A stretch of DNA of 64,000 nt. Origin: Riptortus pedestris (Eukaryota > Arthropoda > Insecta > Hemiptera > Alydidae). The notes below the pieces were generated by a model, which was not told the origin of the DNA, did no database searches, and was given only the letters and a program-made list of their open reading frames with translations. The position numbers were made by a program, and so were the translations under genes. The DNA lies in the NCBI GenBank assembly GCA_019009955.1, contig CM032230.1:25645501-25709500 (forward strand), in the 5' to 3' direction. This document shows, one piece after another, positions 1 to 10,081 of this stretch (positions are counted from its first letter, which is position 1; each line of letters opens with the position of its first letter).

Positions 1-55
1 GTCCCTATTAGCCTTAGTTGCTAAAAGTGGACGTTAATATAAATAAATTAAAATA
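1..55 (+). repeat. SINE tail (T1 family)
   Basis: TATTAGCCTTAGTTGC, AAAAGTGGACGTTAATATAA and an AAT-type tail. The body lies outside the window. Confidence 0.7.
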
Positions 56-59
56 AAAG

Positions 60-195
60 TCCGTCACGCAGGGTACTGCGTAAACAAAGCATACTTCCCA
101 CGTCAAGTTCCACAATAGATAATCTACATAATGGTAACACTTATCACCGTGAATATTAAATGAATAAATGCAAACGGTAATGATAAAAGTATAAA
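60..195 (+). mobile_element. H1 5' end, copy interrupted before 1019
   Basis: TCCGTCACGCAGGG follows directly after a SINE tail. The usual H1 order (hairpin-like AGCATACTTCCC, CACCGTGAATATTAA, CAAACGGTAATG) runs to about 195. The element resumes at 1019. Confidence 0.65.
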
Positions 196-214
196 TAATT
201 TAGGTATTTAGTAT

Positions 215-560
215 ATTAAGGGAGTGAATGGCGGAAATCGGCGGTAGTCGGGATCGCTCGGCACGTATCGGCAGCCAGCTGATGACAAGCGACGTGCGTC
301 AAGAGTCTGTTGTTCTACCGGCCAAGCTACTGCAGTCTCCAGCCAGCACTCTCCAGCGTCCTCCCGTTCCAAGAACGTCTTCAAGCCCAAGGCTATTTTA
401 CAAATTGGACAAAACATTCTTCTTGGAGCCCAGCAGTTTCAGGACGGCCGTCGCGGAAGAAAAATGGTGGAATGCCATTTAAATCAAATATCAGGTACCT
501 GATTCCTCCCCCGCCTTCGTCAAGACTGTGAGTTTCTTCTTCCTCATTGAATCGACTTTG
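215..560. other. GC-rich exon-like island inside an H1 copy
   Basis: The island is clearly richer in GC and CpG than its flanks. Several frames are open: plus 228-482, plus 310-531, minus 208-417, and a further plus frame from a TAG near 247 to a TGA near 503. That last frame ends at a possible donor (CAG|GTACCT near 494). I recognise no domain. It may be a captured gene fragment, a real exon or part of another repeat. Confidence 0.4.
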
Positions 561-1018
561 CTCAAGGCGATCATCATCTTTCTATTGTAGATTATATATG
601 TACATAATATATGGTAATTTTAGATAATCCAAAAAAAAGGAAAATTATTCTAGGTCCAAGACCGTTTAGGAATGTTATTTAATTTCTATTCTTCTTTTAA
701 TGAAATAACCTCATTCAATTATTCAAATAATCCTTTTTTTTTAATATTTAGAGTTAGGAGATAATTCTTAATTTACCTTTATAATTCAGTAGAGTTTAAT
801 TTATTTCATTTATTTATAAGCATATGTATTTATAAGCATATATTTAACAATACTCTTATTTGTCGAAATAAGTACAATATAATTCAATGTTTATCAACAA
901 CCCGGCATTTTTTTTTTGTATATATATTTTCTTTTTAATTTCTACACACCAGCCTATGGTGAGACGGACCGGGCTATAATGAAAGGATCACTCTGACCCT
1001 CTACCCGCCGTCACAAAT

Positions 1019-1250
1019 ACTGTAATATATAATGAATCAGAATAATGTTTATCACAATCACTCAAATTTTAGTAATCCTAAAACTTAAGACGGGGGAGGA
1101 GTCACCAGAACATATTTGCATGTATTTCGTATAATAAAGGTCTCTTGAAAGCAATATTTGGTATTTTAACTTCGAATAAAGTGGTTTATTATATAACAGA
1201 GTATTGTTTATGGGATATGAGTAGAAGTGGGGGTTTGCTGATATATTGAT
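1019..1250 (+). mobile_element. H1 internal segment (continuation of 60-195)
   Basis: The order TAATGAATCAGAATAATG, CTTAAGACGGGGGAGG, TATAATAAAGGTCTCTT and AGTAGAAGTGGGGG matches the middle of complete H1 copies. No 3' end follows. Confidence 0.65.
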
Positions 1251-1435
1251 GGCACCATCGCGAATTTCTCACATTATAAAGATTTTTTTTCTGTAATCGT
1301 TGAATAATGGTAACATAACTAAACTGAAATGAGTGAAGAAAGTGAAACATTTTGCAATAGAGTGAAGAAAGTAATCACTTTCTTCACAAGTGAAGAAAGT
1401 GAACTGCCTTCTTAATTAGTAATAAGCATAAATTA

Positions 1436-1680
1436 GGGGCTCAGGTTAGCCATGCGAGTTAAAGCGTTGACCTTTATTTCACATGGTAAACCTAGAGTGG
1501 CGAGTTCAATTCTCGCCTGGGCAAAGGAAATTATTTAGTGACGAAATTCATTAAATAACGTCCTAAATTCCCACCCTGGCTAGAAAAGGGTGGTAACCTG
1601 TAGACCAACCCGTCCCGATTAGCCTAAGTTGCAAAAAGTGGACGTTAATATAAATAAATAAATAAATATAAGTATAAATT
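1436..1680 (+). repeat. tRNA-derived SINE (T1), full copy
   Basis: Reference copy. The head GGGGCTCAGGTTAGCCATGC with GAGTTAAAGCG is A-box-like. GAGTTCAATTCTCGCC is B-box-like. An anonymous body (CACCCTGGCTAGAAAAGGGT) follows, then AAAAGTGGACGTTAATATAA and an (AAAT)n tail. It folds only loosely as a tRNA and has no intact acceptor stem, so it is not a tRNA gene. Confidence 0.82.
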
Positions 1681-2351
1681 AAAAAATAATTTGAAGTTGG
1701 AAATTAAATGCTTTTAAATGTTTCTTAACATTGTAAGAATTTATTTTAACAAAATAAATTGAAATGTGAATGAATTATTGGTGGAAATAATCAATATATT
1801 TTAAAATTTAAATATAATAATAATTACCTTCCTTGTTTATAACCTGCACTTGTTTATAACTGCACTACTTCACAATCATCACTAGTTGTTTTATAACTAT
1901 GCTTATAACCTTTCACAACCATGCTTATAACCTACCAACAACATACCATAATCTTCACAACATCCTAATTTTGTTCATATTCTGGTTAGATCTGATCATG
2001 TATTACACGATTACAGAAAAAATTTAATATTACACTCGTGACGAAAGTAGAATTTACAACTCTCGTGAAATTACCACTCGCTTCGCTCGTGTGGGTAAAC
2101 GTTTCACTCGAGTTGTAAAATGATCTACTTTCATAATAACTATTGAAAAGCATATTTGTTATTTAAGCTCCGAAAAAATAGTTTCATAATATAACAACTT
2201 ATTGTTAGTATGGTATGAGTGAGAGTGGGGATATACTGAAGGGGTCATAATAAACGTTATGTGATGCCTGTATCTTTAACTAATTTATTGTTTAAAAATA
2301 ATAAAATATATCTCCGAAAAGAAAATAATTGTTTGAATTAATTATTTATTT

Positions 2352-2575
2352 GGAGCGCAGATTGGCCATGTGATTTAAAGCGTTGACCTTAATCTTATAT
2401 TATAAACCTAGATTGGCGAGTTCCATTACCGCCTGGGAAATAGGATTTTATTTAGTGATGGACTTATTAAATAAAATCCTTAGGCCCATCCTGGCTAGAA
2501 ATGGGTGGTAACCTGTAGATAACTCATCCCAATTAGCCATAGTAGCGAAAAGTAGACGTTAATAAATAATAATAA
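2352..2575 (+). repeat. SINE T1
   Basis: GGAGCGCAGATTGGCCATGT through CATCCTGGCTAGAAATGGGT to AAAAGTAGACGTTAATAAAT. Confidence 0.78.
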
Positions 2576-2724
2576 TTATTATTATTTTATGGGGCTCTTG
2601 CTGCAGGCAGAAATGTCAGCGCAGTATGTTATATTTTTTGATGTATATGATCTAAATACACTTCATTTACATTCCAAGTTTATAAATAGAAAAACAAATT
2701 GTGCCACCTAATAATGAAAGTGTG

Positions 2725-2908
2725 CCTCAATCCTTACACATAAAACTAGAGTGGCGAGTTATATTCCCGGCTGGGCAGCAAGAATTTATTTATTTATTAA
2801 GTCGAACTCATTAAATAAAATCCTTGGTCCTTGGCTAGAAAAGGGTGGTAATCTGTAGATAACCAGTCCTAATTACCAATAGCAGCAAAAGGTGGGCATT
2901 AATAAATA
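2725..2908 (+). repeat. SINE T1, decayed head, next to the gene A acceptor
   Basis: The B-box-like GAGTTATATTCCCGGC, TTGGCTAGAAAAGGGTGGTA and AAAAGGTGGGCATTAATAAA remain. The tail ends about 20 bp before the splice acceptor of the gene A exon. Confidence 0.75.
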
Positions 2909-2928
2909 ATGATAATATTATTTTTCAG

Positions 2929-3429
2929 GCATGGGAAAGAAAAAAATCATCAGAAATGAAATCAGAGATTACTGAAAATGAAGAAGCTGAAGAAGAAGAA
3001 AGTGTTGAAAAACCTTTATCTAAAGACTCATCTTCTGTTGAATTAGACCAATTCAAACCGTGCAGGGATATTGAGAAGATTAACCTTTTCCGTGCGAACG
3101 TTTTGAAAATCCGGGATCTAATTGAAGAAGTGAAATGCGCTTTTCTGACAGAGCCTTTTCAAATTAGAGAGAAAATGTCTGATAGATCTGTAGAGCTCAG
3201 GCCCCAGACGGATGAGAGCTTAGAGGCTTCGGACTCTGCCTATATTGTTGATAAGTTGACAGATGCTTACCGCCTCCTTGAAAGTGGCATTCTCAAGTCG
3301 ACTCTACAGACAGTAGAGACCAAAGAGGAAGGCATAGAAGTAGACGATTCAACCTTACAAAGGGTAGAAGGCATAGTGAAATGCTTGGAGAGGCATCGCC
3401 ACCTATTGGCTGCCTTTGCCAGCGTATAA
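2929..3429 (+). CDS. Terminal exon of an unrecognised gene (gene A), 5' part outside the window
   Basis: This exon opens in phase 0 after a T-rich tract ending in CAG at 2926-2928. It reads 166 codons to a TAA and is followed by AATAAA motifs near 3462-3472, so it looks like a last coding exon plus poly(A) signal. The peptide is acidic and Glu-rich at first (a run EEAEEEE near residue 19), then alternates charged and hydrophobic residues as helical or coiled-coil proteins do. I do not recognise the family. It is the same phase and almost the same length (501 against 504 bp) as the last exon of gene B at 20122-20625. Three short blocks occur in the same order in both: a helical block near residue 55, IVDKL near residue 105-115, and an R(V/I)E..(V)K..L block near the end. 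I infer a tandem paralogue. No earlier exon was found in 1-2928. A SINE tail lies just before the acceptor. Confidence 0.68.
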   Translation, partial: AWERKKSSEMKSEITENEEAEEEESVEKPLSKDSSSVELDQFKPCRDIEKINLFRANVLKIRDLIEEVKCAFLTEPFQIREKMSDRSVELRPQTDESLEASDSAYIVDKLTDAYRLLESGILKSTLQTVETKEEGIEVDDSTLQRVEGIVKCLERHRHLLAAFASV

Positions 3430-3591
3430 CCCATCAAAGTAAACACAATATCCAATCCATAAATAAATAAAATCTGGACTTGTTTTTTTTTCCTGTTTTC
3501 CACGCAGAGTACCCCTCTAACTTGGAAATTTATTTAAATTGTGTGCGCACCATCCTTTGGATACAACACACATTTCAATAATTACATTAAG

Positions 3592-3832
3592 GGCTCAGGT
3601 TTGCCGTGCGAGTTAAGGCGTTGGCTTAATCTCGCGTGGTAAACAGAGAGAGGTATTAGAAAACTTGGCCTCAGATAAAAAAAAAAAGACCTAGAGTGGC
3701 GGGTTCGATTCCTGCCCTGGGCAGTAGAAATTTAAACTCCTTTGGCCCACCCTGGCTAGAAAAGGGTGGTAGCCTATAGATAACCCGTCCTGATTAGCCA
3801 TAGTAGCATAAAGTGGAAGTAAATAATAACAA
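3592..3832 (+). repeat. SINE T1 with a small insertion in the tRNA-like part
   Basis: GGGCTCAGGTTTGCCGTGCG, then about 45 bp of extra sequence ending in an A run (3646-3690), then GGGTTCGATTCCTGCC and the usual body and tail. Confidence 0.75.
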
Positions 3833-3929
3833 ACAAGCAATAATTACATTATAATATTTCGTGTACCATAATTATAAACATTATAAAAACAATAAAAAAA
3901 AAATAATAAAAGAATATGTAAGCATTACA

Positions 3930-4430
3930 TGCCCATGGGCATGCCGGATGGGCAACCCCCGTCCCGCGGTAAGGTTTGATCCGGGCCGCGAAACATTTTG
4001 AAAACCCAATCAAACAAAAATATTACACTAATAACTCCAAATGAGGAAGATGAGGAGAGATTTGTGTGTTTTGCAGTACTTATAAATGTGAAAAGTTCTT
4101 TTCAATGATGAAAGTTAATAAATGAAAACATCGTACAAGGTTGACTCACGATAATTTGGAAAATTATTTTCGTCTTTGTTTCAGTGGAATTAATCCAAAC
4201 ATCCATGGATTAGTTTCCCAAATTCAAACTCATTGATTGTACCATGTTGTTCCTATTTTTTTCATTTCATTTTGTTATTTTAATAAATTGTATTATAATT
4301 ACATTGTCGTTATAATTTTGTCTGATATCTATCGTTAAAAATTATGAACACTACTTTCAAAAACGACCCGCGAACATATTTCCACACTTCAGTTTTGCCC
4401 GCAACATGTCAAAGGTTGCCCACACCTGGT
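3930..4430 (+). mobile_element. hAT-like remnant with dimerisation-domain fragment
   Basis: The plus strand near 4070-4215 reads YKCEKFFSMMKVNK, a stop, then HRTRLTHDNLENYF and INPNIHGLVSQ, typical of the hAT transposase C-terminus. Both edges carry a GGGCAACC/GGTTGCCC hAT-type end (near 3949 and 4415). About 0.5 kb is left, so it is strongly deleted. Confidence 0.65.
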
Positions 4431-4459
4431 ATAAACTGTAGATGTACATCTACAAAAAG

Positions 4460-5385
4460 TCCGTCACGCAGGGGCTGCGTAAACTAAGCAGATTTCCCTC
4501 GTGAAATTTAGTAATAGATAAATATACATACTGTCAACGCAACACCACCGTGAATAAATACAAACGGAAATAAGAAATGTTTTATCCAATTTCAATAACC
4601 TGCCGAAAGGAAGCGTTGGGTTAGAAATTTAAACAAACTGAAAGATAAACAATTACTGTAATATATCAGAATATAACATATTAATTTTATTGAGAACTAT
4701 TTACTATATCTAGTACTGTAATTAATAATGAGTCAGAATAATTGTTATCTCAATCAATCAAATTTTAGTAGTCCTAAACCTTAAGACGGGGGGGGGGGCA
4801 CATGAACATATTTGGATCTCGTATAATAAAGGTCTCTTCAATACAATTTTTGGTATTTAAACTTCGAATAATGTGATTTATTATGTAGCAGAGTATTGTT
4901 TATGTAACATGAGTAGAAGTGGTAGTTTGCTGATGGCTAAAAACTGAAAAATGCAAATATCTCGGTTAATATTTAAGATATTGAATAAACTTATATAACA
5001 ATATTTATAGTAAACTTAATTTGTAATAAGATTGGTTATATACAGTTTTTCAATCCGACCTACGGTAACGGAGATATTTCGAATTTTCGAAAATCCTCCC
5101 CTCTAACCCCCTCCCCCTGGCCCGATTTCAGCCGTTAACGAACTTGATCTTTCTTTTTAAATAAAACGACTAAATATCGAGTTTGGTAACGATTAAACAA
5201 TAATTGCGACCGCTAGAGCGGTAACAGACAAATATATAGATAGATAGATATATATATACAGTTTTGAACGGACCTCATTTTCGTCATCTCCTGGGTAGGA
5301 TCGATGGACATTTGAAGAAAAATTTCGAAAATCGCGTCATGAATACAATCTCAATAGCTGATTTCCCTTAAGGGAAATCTGCTAA
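4460..5385 (+). mobile_element. Full-length H1 copy: Helitron-like non-autonomous element, 926 bp
   Basis: Reference copy for the family. 5': TCCGTCACGCAGGGGCTGCG, then CTAAGCAGATTTCCC. Next come an A-rich body, a G tract after CTTAAGAC, CCGACC..GGTAACGGAGAT, a CT-rich stretch, CCGTTAACGAACTTGATC, CGACCGCTAGAGCGGTAACA, a short GATA/TA microsatellite, GAACGGACCTCATTTTCGTC, and the 3' end GATTTCCCTTAAGGGAAATC then TGCTAA. The 3' palindrome before CTAA and the TC start fit Helitron-type ends. The 5' subterminal AGCAGATTTCCC is the reverse complement of the 3' end. No ORF of its own. Confidence 0.8.
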
Positions 5386-5394
5386 AATGGTATC

Positions 5395-5880
5395 CAATTC
5401 TTGTATAAATGCATTAAATCCCTTGTTGAATTAGAGTAAAAATTTCCATTTGTCCGTCGGCCAAGTTCCGTTTTTAAAGGAAATGTACATGATGAGTTTT
5501 GTTCTTGGTCCGTCAAGTAATGTGCAGTCATATAAGAGGTGGTCATATGTCTGTTCAGTCTCATCGTCACATTTGCATGTATTTGTGTTTGTTAGTTTAA
5601 ATTTGTACAAGGATATTTTTTTAGGTCCATGTCCTGATATAAATTCTATGTGTTTAGAATTGCTAAGTGTTATTTTTTGTCCCTGATATATCGTTGGTAC
5701 GTACTTATGTAAATGTCGTCCTTTTGGAGTGTTTGTCCATCCTTTTTATAAGCTATTTTTTATAAGATTTGTGTCTCAAAAGGGTTTTAATGGCCTGTTT
5801 AGTCAGTTTAGAGTATGTGATAGGTATTGATTCGTCTCTTGAATCTAATTCTGGACTTCTTGTTTGATGTCTAAATTTTC
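5395..5880 (-). mobile_element. LINE 3' fragment with C-terminal CCHC-like region
   Basis: On the minus strand, after RHQTRSPELDSRDESIPITY and one frameshift, come GHGPKKISLYKFKL and CKCDDETEQTYDHLLYDC. This is the zinc-binding end of R1/LOA-type LINE proteins. It abuts the 3' end of an H1 copy (5385). Confidence 0.7.
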
Positions 5881-6139
5881 CTAGTGAAAGGTATAGATGA
5901 GAAATAGAACGTTTCTACTGACCCAAACAAAAGGTTTTTTTCCTAAGTTTCTATATGAACTATACTTCTATTGTTAAACAAAGTGCAGGAGCAGAGGTTT
6001 ACTGGGCTTGAAAGAAATGAAATAAAAACCTCATTAATTGGAGAACTACAGCAAAATTGATAAAATAAGTATTATATGAATGTACGTCACGCAGGCGAAA
6101 AATCTTTAGTTTACATAAAACGCTTATATATTGAGTTTG

Positions 6140-7216
6140 GTAATGACAAGACGCAGGGGCTGCTTAAACTAAGCAGATTTCCCTCGTGAAAATAAGTAAT
6201 AGATAAATCTACATGCTGGTAACACAACACCACCATGAATATTAAGTGAATAAAACAAACCGTAAAAAGAAACCTTTCCCCTCCCGAAGGGAAGCGTTTG
6301 AAATGTAAACAAACAGGTCTGCAAGCCTCATACTGGAAATTAAAACAAATACTGAAATATATCAGAATATAACATATTAATTTTATTAAGAACTATTTCT
6401 AGTACTGTAATTTATAATGAGTCAGAATAATTGTTATCTCAATCAATCAAATTTTATTAGTCATAGATCGGGAGGGGGGGGGGGCGTCTCCTATAATAAA
6501 AGTCTCTTCAATACAATATTTGGCATTTAAGCTTCGAATAATGTGGTTTATTATATAACAGAACATTATTTATGTAACATGAGTAGAATTGGGGGTTTGC
6601 TGAAGGCTGAAAACTGAAAAATACAAATATCTTGGTTAATATTGAAGATAGAGAAAAAATGTACATGAGAATAATTATAGTATGTTTCATTGTCAATAAG
6701 ATAGGTTCTATACCATTTTTTGAGACGACGTATAGTAACGGAGATATGTTACATAAACAATACTCAGATACACAATAAATCACATTATGCGAAGCTTAAA
6801 TACCAAAAATTATATTCAAGAGACCTTTGTGATGCAAATATGTCCTGGTTACCCCACCCCCCTCTCCCGTCATAATGTTTTGGACTAAAAATTTGATTGA
6901 TTGGGATAAAAATTATTCTGACTCATAATTATATACAGTACAAGATATAGTAAATATTTCTCAATAAAATTAATATGTTATATTCTGATATATTTCTGTA
7001 ATTGTTTTTCTTTCAGGTGTGAGGCGGGCAGACCTGTTTGTTTACATTTCTAACGCTTCCTGTCGGCAGGTTATTGAAATTGGCTGAAACATTTCTTATT
7101 TCCGTTTGTATTTATTCACTTAATATCCACGGTGGTGTTGTATTAGTATGTAGATTTATCTATTACTAAACTTCACGAGGGAATCTGCTTAGTTTACGCA
7201 GCCCCTGCGTGACGGA
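6140..7216. mobile_element. Two H1 copies fused tail to tail (large inverted repeat)
   Basis: From about 6148 to 6748 runs H1 plus (GACGCAGGGGCTGC...). At about 6749 the sequence flips to H1 minus and ends with GCGTGACGGA at 7216. Each lacks its 3' part. The arms are about 450-600 bp and imperfect. A fragment of another H1 (6084-6135) precedes it. Confidence 0.72.
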
Positions 7217-7434
7217 CTTTTTAGTGTTGACCGCAACGGCTAAATATCAAGTATGTTATTGATCAAAAGAAAAATTTTCCAGTAAAGAACGAAAAATCTT
7301 AATAGATGACCTCATCACATGACGTATTTGAATGTGTCTCACAAAGTAATAGTTCAATAAAAACCATATGTAGTACTAGCTAAGGTACCCGGCTTCGCTC
7401 GGGAAATCATTTGAGGCTAGATGATGATAGTATT

Positions 7435-7567
7435 TTAGCAGATTTCCCTTACGGGAAATCAGCTATTGAGGTTGTACTCATGACGCGATTTTCGAAATTT
7501 TTCTTCAAATGTCCATCGATCCTACCCAGGTGATGACGAAAATGATGTCCGTCCAAAACTATATATC

Positions 7568-7624
<57 letters not shown>

Positions 7625-7665
7625 ACCTATATATTTGTCTGTTACCGCTCTAGCGGTCGCAATTT
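7435..7665 (-). mobile_element. H1 3' part, truncated by the next copy
   Basis: It starts TTAGCAGATTTCCCTTACGG and runs through a (TA)n tract of about 65 bp to GCTCTAGCGGTCGCAATT, where a second H1 3' end begins. Confidence 0.75.
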
Positions 7666-8113
7666 TTAGCAGATTTCCCTTAAGGGAAATCAGCTATTGA
7701 GGTCGTACTCATGATGCGAGTTTCGAAAAATTTCTTCAAATGTCCATCGATCCTACCCAGGAGATGACGAAAATGAGGTCCGTTCAAAATTATATATATA
7801 TATATAGATAGATATATTTGTCTGTTAACGGTCTAGCGGTCGCAATTTTTGTTTGATCTTTACCAAACTCGGAATTTAATCGTTTCATGTAAAAAGGAAG
7901 ATCAAGTTCGTTAATGGCTGAAATCGGACCAGTGGGAGGGGGGGTTTAGAGGGGGGATTTTTGAAAATTCAAAATATCTCCGTTATTATGCGTTGATCGA
8001 AAAATTGTATAGAATAAAACTTATTGCAAATTAAATTTACTATAAATATTGTTCTATACATTTATTCTGTAACTTGAATATTAACCGAGATATTTGCATT
8101 TGTATTCTGTGTG
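7666..8113 (-). mobile_element. H1 3' half, ended by mariner
   Basis: TTAGCAGATTTCCCTTAAGG through GATA/TA repeats to GCATTTGTATTCTGTGTG, where the mariner remnant begins. Confidence 0.75.
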
Positions 8114-8601
8114 CTGCTCAAACCTGGCCAAACCATTGATTCGACTCTCTACTGTCAACAACTAATACGGTTGAAGCAGGAGATTCAAGAAAAACGGCCA
8201 GAATTATCAATAGGAAAGGCGTTGTATTCCATCACGACAATGCTAGACCACACACATCTTTGGTGACTCGGCAAAAATTACGAGAGTTTGGCTGGGAAGT
8301 GTTGATGCATCCACCATACTACAGCCCGGACCTTGCACCGTCTGACTACCACTTGTTTCGTTCTCTTCAGAGCTCTCTTAATGGTGTAAAGCTGGAATCA
8401 AAAGAGGCTTGTGAAAATCACTTGGTTCAGTTTTTCGCCCAGAAATCACAGAACTTCTATATTGAAGGTATAATGGTTTTATCGAAAAAATGGCAAAAGA
8501 CCATCGATCAAAACGGCGCATATATCATTGATTAATATCTAAAATTTATATAAATAAATGCGCTTTGAAAAATACCGAAATAACTTTTTCCCCAACCTTA
8601 T
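8114..8601 (+). mobile_element. 5'-truncated mariner remnant with transposase C-terminus and right terminal repeat
   Basis: A 91-codon ORF at 8260-8535, with more coding sequence just upstream in broken frame, shows VFHHDNARPH, PPYYSPDLAPSDYHLF, CENHLVQFFA and KWQKTIDQNGAYI. These are the second and third catalytic-Asp regions of an irritans-like mariner DD34D transposase. The 3' flank ends ACTTTTTCCCCAACCTTA followed by TA repeats, a typical mariner terminal repeat. The left end and the first catalytic Asp are missing. It sits between two repeated H1 segments. Confidence 0.85.
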
Positions 8602-9092
8602 ATATATATATATATATTTGTCTGTTACCGCTCTAACGGTCGCAATTATTGTTTAATCGTTACCAAACTCGATATTTAGTCCTTTTATGTAAAAAGAAAG
8701 ATCATGTAAGTTAACGGCTGAAATCGGTCCAGGGGGAGGGGGGGTTTAGAGGGGGGATTTTTGAAAATTCACAATATCTCCGTTATTATGCGTCGGATCG
8801 AAAAATTGTATAGAATCAATCTTATTGCATATTAAATTTACTATAAATATTGTTCTATACATTTATTCTGTATCTTGAATATTAACCGAGATATTTGCAT
8901 TTGTATTCTGTGTGTCGTCGGCTATGTTCGGGAATTTCCGCCAAGAGCTCTGGCGGCCGTTTCCATAACTATTCGTCCCTCTTGAATAGGTTTAGAGATA
9001 CCTTACTACTACAGGTGTTATTGGGCAGATTTGTCTACTGAAAAACGTCACGTGGGAAATCTGCTTAGTTTACGCAGCCCCTGCGTGACGGA
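8602..9092 (-). mobile_element. H1 copy repeating part of 7666-8113 and reaching the 5' end
   Basis: From TTTGTCTGTTACCGCTCTAA it repeats the preceding copy (7820-8113) almost base for base to GTATTCTGTGTG, then continues to GCCCCTGCGTGACGGA, the H1 5' terminus. Confidence 0.72.
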
Positions 9093-9410
9093 CTTTTCTT
9101 TTGGCAAGGCTCCAATGTTTACAACTACACTTCCCGTCTGGGCGCATTGTTTTCCTGTGGGGGTCAGGCAGGCGACTTATAGATGAGAAATTTTACTTTT
9201 GAAGAATAAATAAAAATGTGTTCCTAATCTATCCCTCTCACTTTTTAACTCACCTTTTTGAATACTTTAAACCACAATCATGGATAGCATTTATTACAAT
9301 TAAATATCATATATAGTATTCAACCTAGGAATGAAGTGGTTCATGGTATAACAGCTTGTTAAATTGACATGAGTATGAATGGGGGTTTACTCATGGCCTA
9401 AAACTAGAAG

Positions 9411-9977
9411 TCCGTCACGCAGGGGATGCATAAACTTGCAGATTTTCCACGTGAAGTTTTACAATTTCATATATCTACATACTGGTAACACAACACCACC
9501 GTGAATATTAAGTGAATAAATTCAAACGATAATAAGAAACCTCCTGACGGAAAGCATCTGAAATGTAAACAAACAGTTCTGCCAACTTCTCGGTTAATAT
9601 TCGATATAGAGAAAACATAAACGTAACAACATTTATAGAACATTACATTTGTAATAAGATTGATTCTATAAAATTTTTCAATCTGACGCGTAATAAGGGA
9701 TATATTTCCGAAATTCCCCCTCTAATCCCTCCCCCCCCCCCCCGGTTCGATTTCAGCCGTTAACGAACTTGACCTTTATTTTTCATAAAACATTTAAATA
9801 TTGAGTTTGGTAACGGTTAAATAAAAATTTTGACCGCTAGAGTGTTAAGAGACAAATATATAAAACTAAAATATATAATTTATTTTTTATTTTTGAACGG
9901 ACCTCATTTTCGTCATATCCAGGGGAGGACCGATAGACGATTTGTGGAAATTCATGAGTACAACCTCAATAGTTGAA
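9411..9977 (+). mobile_element. H1 copy with shortened interior, 3' end decayed
   Basis: It starts TCCGTCACGCAGGGGATGC. It lacks the central G-tract block, continues with CCGTTAACGAACTTGACC, and ends near CAACCTCAATAGTTG without a clear hairpin. It lies just 5' of gene B. Confidence 0.68.
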
Positions 9978-10081
9978 ATGGAACATATGATCACATTCAT
10001 GACACAATATTAGCATAAATTAGAGTTATGCACTCCAGGAATTCGTATTAATGAGTAGTTTATTAGCGTGAGAATAATAAA

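Noticed and set aside
1436..1520. tRNA gene, because of A- and B-box-like motifs
   Set aside because: The same sequence recurs more than a dozen times with a common non-tRNA body and AAAT tail, and no acceptor stem pairs. It is a SINE head.
7509..7700. 63-codon ORF across a TA tract, and similar ORFs at 24455-24649 and 58798-59013
   Set aside because: Tyr/Ile repeats produced by the microsatellite. Not coding.
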